A DNA stretch of 64,000 nt from Zygnema cylindricum (taxonomy: Eukaryota; Streptophyta; Zygnematophyceae; Zygnematales; Zygnemataceae), in contig JBBHKE010001456.1 of NCBI GenBank assembly GCA_037447655.1, positions 124,001-188,000 of the forward strand, read 5' to 3'. The notes beneath the pieces are model-generated. The model saw only the letters and a list, made by a program, of their open reading frames with translations, did no database searches and was not told the origin of the DNA. Below, in pieces: positions 55,667 to 64,000 of the stretch; position 1 is the first letter of the stretch, and each line of letters begins with the position of its first letter. The position numbers and the translations under genes are program-made.

Positions 55667-55760
55667 AAAAGGATATTTGATTCTGCCAAAATTTGATCCT
55701 GGTACCTGCCGGACGGTAAGTAGCCGGTAGCCGGTAGCCTTAACCGTTAAGCATAGACTT
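55667..55760 (-). promoter_or_regulatory. antisense tRNA-like module in LTR
   Basis: CTTAACGGTTAAGGC (about 55738-55752) as A box, GGATCAAATTT (55689-55699) as B-like box, and TTTT (55667-55670) on the minus strand. Confidence 0.45.
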
Positions 55761-56497
55761 AGTGTTACTTACTATTGTGTTTGATATTTAATTAAATATT
55801 AAGACGTAGGATAGTTCATTTAACTGAAATAGTTTACGGGAGACATAGATCCAGTAACGTAAAAGTACGGATTACGGTACGGATAAGAAATCAATACCGC
55901 GCATTTATTTTTTTAGCGAAACGAAAACCGCGCATGTATTTATTACGGCTGCGATTTAATGTGAATTTAATCGAACGCTCGGAATTAACGCCGAGATCGC
56001 GCAAGAGGATTTCGGCGGTTTTTGATCATCGCCACACCAGATGACACGTCGAGGAATGACATTGGATCAGGGCATCTCCGAGGATTAAGGGAGCGAATCT
56101 GGATAAACCACGTGTTGACACATAGGCCCTATCGTACAGAGTTCGTATAGAGAGTACACTGGCAGCTGTACTTTTGTCTACAGAAGTGTAATCTGATTGG
56201 CTCCGTACATTAGTAGATAGAGTCTGTGAGAGAGATAGGACTTAGAAAAATTAGGAGATTGGATCCTCTCTCCTAGAGAGCTTCTATACTAAAAGTCAAC
56301 TTTGACCCTCCATAACTTATTGCTCAAGGGAGCAAATTCAGAGATTCTTTTTGCTATCGGCTAAGGGGAGTCTTGCCTTTACAATGGTTAAGGTGGTTAA
56401 AGTTATTCTCTGCCAAGGTGGTAGTTGTTCTTGCTGAAACACAAGGCTTCTTGGAAGGTGTCCATTCTGAGGACTTCTAGAGGTCTCAGAGTTTTAA

Positions 56498-57247
56498 GTT
56501 GGCTACCTCCTAAATCCTCTAATTCCTAAACCCCTCTCACAAACCTTATCTACTAAAGTACGAACCATTCAGAAGACTGTAGAGTACAGAAAGGTACTAT
56601 GGCCGATGTCCTTTCTGTACGCCATGTGTACGACATGGCCATGGAGTGGACGCCTGTCTCTATCGAAATTGTCCTCATGCTCTCTAGGATTCCGTTTCCT
56701 AATGCTATCTTACCATGTGGCGTTGGGTCATGTTACTTGAAAGCCGCCAAAGCCAACATTCCAAGATCGCGACAATGATATGTGCTGTAGGATCCAAACC
56801 GACTTTTAATGCTAAATGTCTGGTACATTTATTTCGTGCGGTTTCACGTTTGCACTATACTTCAACTGGTTTTCATGTTCTCTATTTTCAATTGCGTTAA
56901 TCAGACTAGAGTTTCTTAACACTGTTTAAATAGAAATCAAACCATATGTACTCTAACGACCTCCTACGACATACCGGCTTAAAGCTGACGGCTACGTCTC
57001 GCTTTGCCGGTTAGAGGTTCGAGTCCTACCGGACTCTACCTTTTATTAGAGAGTGACTTATGTCACTCTCTGGTCCTGCCTATAGAGCTAAGGCAGCCAT
57101 GGCTCCATGTTCCTTTTTTTTTTTCAGTGACTACAACAAGAATGGGGGCTAGTGTGAGGAGGTAGAGGTAGGCTGCATGCGGATTCATTTGTACTTTTAA
57201 TATATTTAAGACTTAGAAAATACCCTCTAAATCTAGTGATTTCAAAA
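56498..57247 (-). repeat. LTR K (minus orientation), U5 side cut
   Basis: Starts abruptly after the element J LTR with CTCCTAAATCCTCTAATTCC (R-side block) and ends GATTTCAAAA before CTCCCCTTAATC (PPT). Confidence 0.75.
56960..57044 (+). promoter_or_regulatory. antisense tRNA-like module with perfect B box
   Basis: ACCGGCTTAAAGC (56973-56985) as A box, GGTTCGAGTCC (57016-57026), a perfect match to the tRNA B-box consensus, and TTTT at 57041-57044. Opposite to LTR K. Confidence 0.6.
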
Positions 57248-60200
57248 CTCCCCTTAATCTCAATTTGTCTTTTATTCCACATTTTTCTCTACAATTTTTT
57301 AATTTGTGAGAGGGCACAGTTTTGGTTATCATATTAGCCACCATTTCCCTATCACCCTTATACACAAGATTCAAAATTTTATTTTAAACCTTTTTGCTCA
57401 CAAAACTTATTGTTATCTCCATATGTTTAGTTTTGAAATGATGTTTTGGATTGGCTGCAATTGCAACGGCAACCTTATTATCATCAAAACACTTTATGTA
57501 CTCCCTCATTTATATACCATAGTTTTTGCAATATAGACCTCACCTGCATCAACTCTTTTACAGCGGAACAAGAGGCCATGTACTCACCCCCCATAGTGGA
57601 CTGAGCAACCACCTTTTGTTGCTTGATCCTCTAACAACAAGCACCTTCCTCCACATACAACATATACCCAGAAGTGAATCTTCTCATAGGTGCATCGCAA
57701 TAACTGGCATCACTCCAAGTAGTGATGTCAGTGTGCTCCCCTCCCAGATGCAACCATAAATCTCTACTTACCATTAGATATCTCATGACTCTCTTGGCGC
57801 CTCCCAGTCTCTCTTCCTAAAATCATTAAGACTCCTACTTAGGCCTTCAACTGCTGTCGCTATGTCCGGCCTAGTACAGTTCATAAAGTAGATAAAGCTT
57901 TCCTACAACCTGCCTGTAAGGAATAGACTTTATAAATTGTCTATCTTATGGGCTCATCTGATCATCTAAGATTACCACTCCTCCTACACTGCCATCACTT
58001 ACTTTCTTCAAGTCCATAGGAGTGGTACAACTGTTGGCTATTTCCATTTAGAATTTCTCAAGCATATTCCCTATAGTTTTTTTTTGAGTAAGTTTGATAA
58101 TTTTTTCTCCCTATCTCTTTCCATTTGAATTCCCAAAATGAATCTTGCGTCCCCTAAATCCTTCATGTCAAATCTGCTTCTAAGATCTTTCTTTAGCTTA
58201 TTGATCTTTTCCATAGACTTACTTAACACCAATAAATCATCCACATATATCGCAATGAAAACAATACCATTTTTATCCTCAAACATATAAATAGAATGGT
58301 CAGAACTGATCCGGATACATCCGAGGCTAGTGAGAAACTCATCTAGTTTCTTATTCCATTGTCTGGGAGCTTGCTTCATTCCATATAAGAACTTTATGAG
58401 TCTGCAAACTTTGCTCTCCTCTCATTCCTCTACGAACCACTCTCGTTGCCGCATGAAGATTTATTCCTCTAGCTCACGGTTGAGGAAGGCGGTCTTAATA
58501 TCCACCTCGTGTATTTCTATGTCTTCCGCTGCCGCAAGATTCAAGAGAATCCTTAATGATGGGAACCAAACCACCAAAGCAAAAGTCTCATCATAATCTA
58601 TCCCTTCTTTTTGGGTGAACCCATTTGCTAGTAACTGAGCCTTATATCTCTCAATGGTATTATCTGGGTTTCAATTTAAACACCCATTTACACCCAATCG
58701 GTTTTCTGTCCGGAAGACGGTCCACCAGCTCACAAGTATTCGCTTCCATGATAAAGGCCATCTCATTATTTACAGATCTAACCCATCTATCTTTGTCTTG
58801 ACTATCCATTGCCTCTAAGTATGACTGAGGCTCATCAGGGTGAGACAGCTTAGTTTCATTGCAAGCGGCATGTTTTACTTGTAGCCTTTTGATGCTTCTT
58901 CGTCCTCCCTCAAAGTTCGAAGTTGGATTAGAGGGAAGTCTTTGGTTCCTCCTCACTGTCTCATCGGCTCCCCTATCCATGGAAGTCGGCTCCGGTTCCT
59001 CCTTCTCTGTCTCTTTGGAGCGTATAGAGATATTGGGAGATTTGGGTAAATCTCCCTTATCTTGGTTCTCCCATGAATCTGCAATAATTTTTTCACTCAT
59101 GTCCCTTCCGAAAGATCCGAGTCCTCCTCACTCTCGGACTCAAAACTGATTTTTATCTTCTTAATGTATCGAAGGGATCAAATGACTTCCCTTCATCGAT
59201 GAAAACTAGGTTTTTTACCCGAATGATATCTTGTTTAGCTAAGTCATAGACTCTATATCCTTTGACATCCTCATTATATCCCACAAAGTATCCACAATTC
59301 CCTTTACCATCTAATTTTCAGTTTTTCCTATCCGTGTCAAGACTGTGAACTTGGCTATCGATTACTTTTAGGTGAGAAACATCTATTTTCCTTTTAACCC
59401 ATCTCTCATAAGGTGTCATTCATTTTATGGTTGTAGTAAGGACTCTATTCTTAACGTAGTTGGCACAGTTCATGACTTCTACCCAAAACCTTTTTCCTAT
59501 CTTCTTTACAGCAACATAGTACTTTCACTATCTCTTAAAGTCCGGTTCAGCCTCTCAGCTACCCCATTTTGTTCTGGATTTTTCGGTACAATTTTCTTAT
59601 GCTGAACTCCCTCATCTCTCAAGTATTCCTCAAACTGTTTAGTGGCATACTCGCCCCCATTATCGCTCCTTATTCTCTTAATGGGGGTTCCGTGCAACTT
59701 CAATTTGTCTTTAGGAAGTAGACTTTAGAGTATCTAAACCAGTTATCGGTAATTATCAATATAAACATTTTCCCTTCGACCGAAGGAACTTTCGCCAGTC
59801 CCCAGATGTCTGTGTGGACCAGATCTCCTACTTTCTCAGCTCTATATGTGGCAGTTTTGGGAAAAGGGACTTTGTGAGTCTTACCTTGGGCACATCCACT
59901 CCAATCATCCATCATTTTATTATCCCCACACTGAATGCCTTCAACTACACCAAGCTTTTTCATTTCCCTCAGTCTATCAAAGTGCATATGCCCTAAGAGC
60001 TTATGCTAAATCGTCAAGTTTGGGACACCAACATAATAACCATTCTTTTTTTCATTACTCATGTTAAGCCTAAACATTCCTTGGCTACCCTTATCAGCTA
60101 TGAAGTAGATTTCATCTCCATACTCTGCTGTAAAAACTCCTTTCTAGTAAAGGTATCAAACTTATTATCATCTAATACAAAAGTAGAGACAAGATTTTTA

Positions 60201-60443
60201 CTCAGCTGAGGAATGTAGACTACATCTGAGAAAGTGAGTATAGAAGTATTAACCTTCAGTAAAACATTTAGATCTACTGACCCCACTAGATCTGTAGTAA
60301 TTACTCTCCCATCTCCGTACTCTATCTCTACAGTTATGATCTTTCTTAGTTTGGTAAAGAGATGCCTATCACGACACACCTTAATGAGCACCTTAATCGA
60401 TGATCCATCTTTCCTGTGGAGCTTCCCGAATAAATCCAAGAGT
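57248..60443 (-). pseudogene. element K protease-to-RNase H remnant
   Basis: From the right: protease end (60098-60439, KVCRDRHLF, EIEYGDGRVITT), GAG-pre-integrase and HTDIWG (59700-59987), SDNGGEYATK and NGVAERLNRT (59506-59703), linker and RT start (58660-59100, NNEMAFIMEANT), RT with YVDDLLVLS (58071-58379), then broken RNase H down to the PPT. Truncated at 60443 by an LTR start inside the protease; gag missing. Many stops. Confidence 0.85.
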
Positions 60444-61200
60444 TGTTGAAAATCACTAGATTTATGGAGTATTTTCTAGTTCTGAATAAAGAGAAAAGAA
60501 AAAGCGCAGGCAGTCTGCCTCCACGTCTTTCCTCTATCCCCCATACTTATTGTAGTCACTGAAAGAGAGAAAGAATACTGGAGCCATGGCTGCCTCAACT
60601 CCATAGGTAGAACTTAAATGTGACATAAGTCACTCTCAACAAAAGGTTGAGTCCGGCATGACTCGAACCTCCGACCAACAGAGCGAGGCATAGCCGTCAG
60701 CTCTAACCAGTCTGTCATAGGTGTTTGTTAAGTTACATAGGGAATTATTTAAACTATATCATGATCCTTAAATCCGATTAACGGAATTACGACCTAGGAA
60801 ACATACAACTAGTTAATATATAGTGCGTACATGATCTCGCACAAAACAAATGAATCGAACATTTGTTTTTACGGCTAACATTTAATGTCGGTTTTGATCT
60901 AACGACACATATGGCCGCCGAGATCCCGGATGGTCAGTTTGGCGATTTTCGGACGTGTCATGATTTGGTGCCACGTAGAGAGATAACATTTGGTCGGGAG
61001 AATTCCGGAGAACATAAAGACGAGTAAATGTGGACACAAGTCCACTCAATGGCCTTGTCGTACACATGTTGTACAAAAAGGACATTGACCGTAGTACCTT
61101 CTGTACTTTACAGTTATGTGATTCGGTCGTACTACAATAAATCGATGTTGTGAGAGAGGATTAGGACTTAGCATTTTTTTAGTAGACAACCACCTCTCTC
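60444..61200 (+). repeat. LTR L, U5 missing
   Basis: TGTTGAAAATCACTAG start inserted in element K protease. It has the hairpin with loop ACTTATTGTAGTCACTGAA (near 60545), a tRNA-like module and GTAC motifs. Cut in CCACCTCTCTC at about 61200. Confidence 0.75.
60641..60717 (-). promoter_or_regulatory. antisense tRNA-like module in LTR
   Basis: GACTGGTTAGAGCTG (about 60698-60712) as A box, GGTTCGAGTCA (60659-60669) as B box, and TTTT (60641-60644) on the minus strand. Confidence 0.55.
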
Positions 61201-61877
61201 TTTTCCAATTCTATGTTCTACATTGGACTACAGAATTCAAGAAGCCGCTAGATAGCTTTTAACTAGCCCACTTTCAGCCACAACCACTGCTGCCCAAAAG
61301 GACAAATTCAAAGTTTGACTGCATTTTTGTGTAGCGTGGACTCACCTGAGTCCGTAGCAAAAAGAATCACTGAAACCGGCCTTATGTTATCAACGATATA
61401 TGCCGTGGGGTTAAAACTCGACATTTAACGTTAGCCCTCAAAACAAATGTCCGATGAATTTATTTCGTGCGAAATGACGTTCGCATTGAAATATTAACCA
61501 GTTTTATGATCTTTCGTTCATAAATTAGTTAATTGGTTTCAAGACCATATCACAGTTTAAATAGTTATCAAACCCTATGTATCCTAACGAACTTCTACGA
61601 CAGACTGGTTAGAGCTGCGGGCTACGCCGCACTTTGCCGGTCAGAGGTTCAAGTCTTGCCAGACTCAACCTTTTGTTGAGAGTGACTTATGTCACTCTTT
61701 AGTCCTGCCTAAAGAGCTCAAACAGCCATGGCTCCACTACTCTATCTCTAGTTAAGTGACTACAACAAGTATGGGGGATAGAGAAAAGAGGTGGAGGCAG
61801 ACTGCATGCGCTTTTTTTTTTTTTCTACTAAACTAATCAGATCTAGAAAATACTCTACAAATCTAGTGAATTCAACA
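61201..61877 (-). repeat. LTR M (minus orientation) with internal deletion
   Basis: 61201-61380 is U5 of the kind found at 4199-4389. It then jumps to the U3 end (TTATCAACGATATATGCC...), ending GAATTCAACA at 61877 before CTCCCCTTATTTT (PPT). The middle of the LTR is missing. Confidence 0.7.
61595..61674 (+). promoter_or_regulatory. antisense tRNA-like module with anticodon-arm-like stem
   Basis: GACTGGTTAGAGCTG (61603-61617) as A box; TGCGG GCTACG CCGCA (61615-61630) as a 5-bp anticodon-like stem; GGTTCAAGTCT (61646-61656) fits the B-box consensus; TTTT at 61671-61674. Confidence 0.6.
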
Positions 61878-63170
61878 CTCCCCTTATTTTCTAGTCTAAT
61901 TTTAGCTTATCTTTCAATCCACATTTTTCCCTACAATATTTTAACTTGGGAGAGGGCACAGGTTTGGTCATCATGTCTGCGACCATTTTTTCATCGGACC
62001 TATATACAAGATTTACAATTTTATTTCAAATTTTTCCCTCACAAAGCTCAATCTTATGTCCATATGTTTAGCTTTGAAATGATGTTTTAGATTGGCTGCA
62101 ATTGGAATAGTAGCGTGATTATCACTGAAAACTTCATGCACTCCCTCTTTCATGTACCCCAAATCTTGCAACAAGGACTTGACCCACATCAACTCTTTCA
62201 CAACAAAACAAGAGGCCATATTCTTAGCCTCCATAGTAGACTGAGCAACCACCTTTTGTTGCTTACTCCTACAACAAACACATTCCCCCACATACAACAC
62301 ATACCTAGAAGTGCATCTTCTCATAGGTGCATCCCTATAACTGGCATCACTCCAAGTAGTGATATCGATGTGCTCCCCACCCAAATACAACCATAACTCT
62401 CTGGTTCCTACTAGATATCTCATGGCTCTCTTGGCAGCCTCCCAATCTCTCTTCTTACGATCGTTAAGACGCATACTGAGGACTCCTACTGTTGGCGATA
62501 TGTTCGGCCTTGTACAGTTCATAAAGTAGATCAAATTTATTACGACCTGTCTATAAGGAATAGACCTCATAATTTTTTTCTTCTCTTGACTCATCTATTC
62601 ATCTAAGATTACCACTCCTCATTGTACACTCTGATCACTTCCTTTCTTCAAGTCTATGGAAGTGGTACATTTGTTTGCCTTTTCCATCTAGAATTTCTCA
62701 AACATACTACCTATTGCTTCTTTTTGAGTAAGTGTGATGATCCTTTTCCCCTTATCTCTCTCCATTTGGATTCCCAAAATATATCTTGCCTCCCTTAAAT
62801 CTTTCATATCAAATTTGTTTCTAAGATATTTCTTTAACTTATTTATCTTTTCCAAAGACTTACTTAACACCAGCAGATCATCCACATAATTTGCGATAAA
62901 AATCACACCATTCTCATCTTCAAACATATAGATATAATGGTCAGAGCTGATCAGAATATATCCCAAACCGGTGAGAAACTCATCTAGTTTTTTATTACAC
63001 TATTAGGGTGCATGCTTCAGTCCATAAAAGGTCTTTATGAGCCTGTAGACTTTTCTCTCTTCTCCTTTGTCCACGAAACCCTATAGTGGCCTCAAGAAAA
63101 TTTCTTCCTCTAACTCACCATTGAAAAAGGCAGTCTTAATATCCATTTGGTGTATTTTCATGTTTTCCGT
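61878..63170 (-). pseudogene. element M RT-RNase H remnant
   Basis: PPT then RNase H (62013-62594: IPYRQVVINLIYFMNCTRP, WSDASYRDAPMRRCTS, STMEAKNMAS, FSDNHATIPIA, where the usual CDNQAA is SDNHAT) and RT (62688-62966: SSDHYIYMFEDENG, YVDDLLVLS). It ends near the DMEVHQMD region at about 63170, where an LTR fragment begins. Confidence 0.85.
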
Positions 63171-63690
63171 TGGATTAAATTCGACATTAAATGTCGGCCG
63201 TCGAAACAAATGTCCGATTGATTTTTTTTGTGCGAAATGACGTCCGCACTGAAACTTTAACTTCTTCTATGTTCCTTTGTTCACATTTGAGTTAATCAGT
63301 TACAAAACCATGTACAAGTTTAAGTACATTTCAAACCCTATGTGAAGTTCTGTGAGCTCCGTTGCCCCACATTTTCCACAGTTCACAAATAGCCACTAGG
63401 ATAGCATCATCCCACTTTGGTTTCCCCAATAATAACTGCCACCTTGGCAGGTAATGACTCTCACCAGCCTTTCCCTTTTGAGGAGAAGACTTCCCTAAGT
63501 CCAACGCAAAAAGAATCACCGAATTTGATCCCCTGAGCAATTAGTTATGGTTGGCCAAAGACAACCTATTTAGACAGAAGGTCACCTAAAGAGAGGCGCC
63601 TCAAATGTTACTAAGTCCTAGTCTGCCTCCTCTCAGCTACCTATTACTAAACCCTAGTCCAATAGGAAGACTATATAGTTAAAAAGGTAT
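63171..63690 (-). repeat. two LTR fragments (minus orientation)
   Basis: 63171-63345 is a U3-like piece resembling 61410-61580 (CGAAACAAATGTCCGA). 63346-63690 runs from TGAAGTTCTGTGAGCTCC through U5 and R (AGTTATGG, GTCCTAGTCTG, GGTATAGTCACCT). The two are not contiguous in an intact LTR. Confidence 0.6.
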
Positions 63691-64000
63691 AGTCACCTAG
63701 AGATAAGATATTTACTCAGCTGAGGAATATAGAGCACATCTGGGAAAGTGAGTGTAGAAGTCTTATCCTCCACTAAGACTTTCAGATCTACAGACCCCAC
63801 TAGATCTGTGGTAACCACTATCCCATCCCCATACTCTATCTCTACAATAGGGATCTTTCTTTGCTTAGTAAAGAGGTGTTTATCACGACACATATGCATT
63901 GATGCACCTGTGTCGATGATCCATCCTTCTTGTGGAGCTTCCCGAATTGCTCTGAGAGCAAACTTCTGTTTCCGAGGGATCTCTTTCTCCTCTGGACTCT
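63691..64000 (-). pseudogene. copia protease fragment at window edge
   Basis: The minus strand reads IPRKQKFALRAIREAPQEG, then WIIDTGASMHMCRDKHLF (intact protease DTGAS), IEYGDGIVVTT and VLYIPQLSKYLIS. It continues beyond the window. It is the same subfamily as element K, so it may be the part of K upstream of LTR L. Confidence 0.8.

Larger units (their letters stand above)
49994..56496 (+). mobile_element. near-complete copia element J (inactive)
   Basis: LTRs 49994-51059 and 55449-56496, PBS 51060-51075, PPT about 55438-55448. The closest relative of the intact element 1 by protein, with the same domain order. The 5' LTR start is mutated (CGCAGAAATT for TGTAGAAATT). The flanks AGAGG and AGTTG do not match, and the right side is cut by an LTR piece, so no target-site duplication is seen. 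Stops and frameshifts make it non-autonomous. Confidence 0.88.
55449..56496 (+). repeat. 3' LTR of element J
   Basis: TGTAGAAATTAATGGTCC to CTCAGAGTTTTA, 1048 bp, after PPT AATAAGGGGAG (55438-55448). Hairpin 55514-55600 with arms CTCTCTCCAA/TTGGAGAG. Confidence 0.85.

Overview
The window is almost entirely a nested graveyard of LTR retrotransposons of the Ty1/copia superfamily (Pseudoviridae-type order: gag, protease, integrase, RT, RNase H). No convincing host gene is visible. AT-rich composition, copia polyproteins of plant type, G-box/ABRE motifs (GCCACGTGGC) in most LTRs and TATA boxes near their middle suggest a plant nuclear genome (land plant or close alga). The species cannot be told from the sequence.

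Layout. 1-435: old copia fragment (-). 436-13106: mosaic locus of a gag-only non-autonomous family (436-4198 and 10640-13106, +) split by the one intact autonomous element (4199-10639, -; single 1452-codon ORF). 13107-17240: RNase H/LTR remnants and a third gag-only copy. 17554-33172: inverted or truncated copia pieces of at least three families (B 23318-26815, C 26816-29948, D 30431-33172). 33297-38384: elements E, F, G', H. 38385-38394: a 10-N gap, followed by 318 bp that are an exact mirror (reversed, not complemented) of 38799-39116. 38776-44905: complete but dead element I with 5-bp target-site duplication GTTAG. 44906-49993: 5 kb of non-retroelement, low-coding DNA. 49994-56496: near-complete dead element J, close relative of the intact one. 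56498-64000: elements K, L, M and a final fragment.

Shared design. The families use the internal (anticodon-arm) part of initiator tRNA-Met as primer (PBS GGTTATGGGCCCACC), as Drosophila copia does, rather than the tRNA 3' end. This PBS is also read as the first Gag codons (M-G-P-P). The polypurine tract is AATAAGGGGAG. LTRs begin TGTTGAAA or TGTAGAAA and end TTTCA or TTGCA. Nearly every LTR carries, on the strand opposite to the element, a tRNA-like segment with A-box and B-box matches followed by a T run. Most also carry a long hairpin with a very conserved loop. These two modules, together with the gag-only family that keeps a strongly diverged RNase H-like second ORF, are the best candidates for something undescribed.

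How parts fit: the intact 4199-10639 element could supply protease, integrase and RT in trans to the gag-only copies, which share its PBS, PPT and 3' coding end. Most other copies are crippled by stops, frameshifts and truncations, several caused by short tandem duplications.
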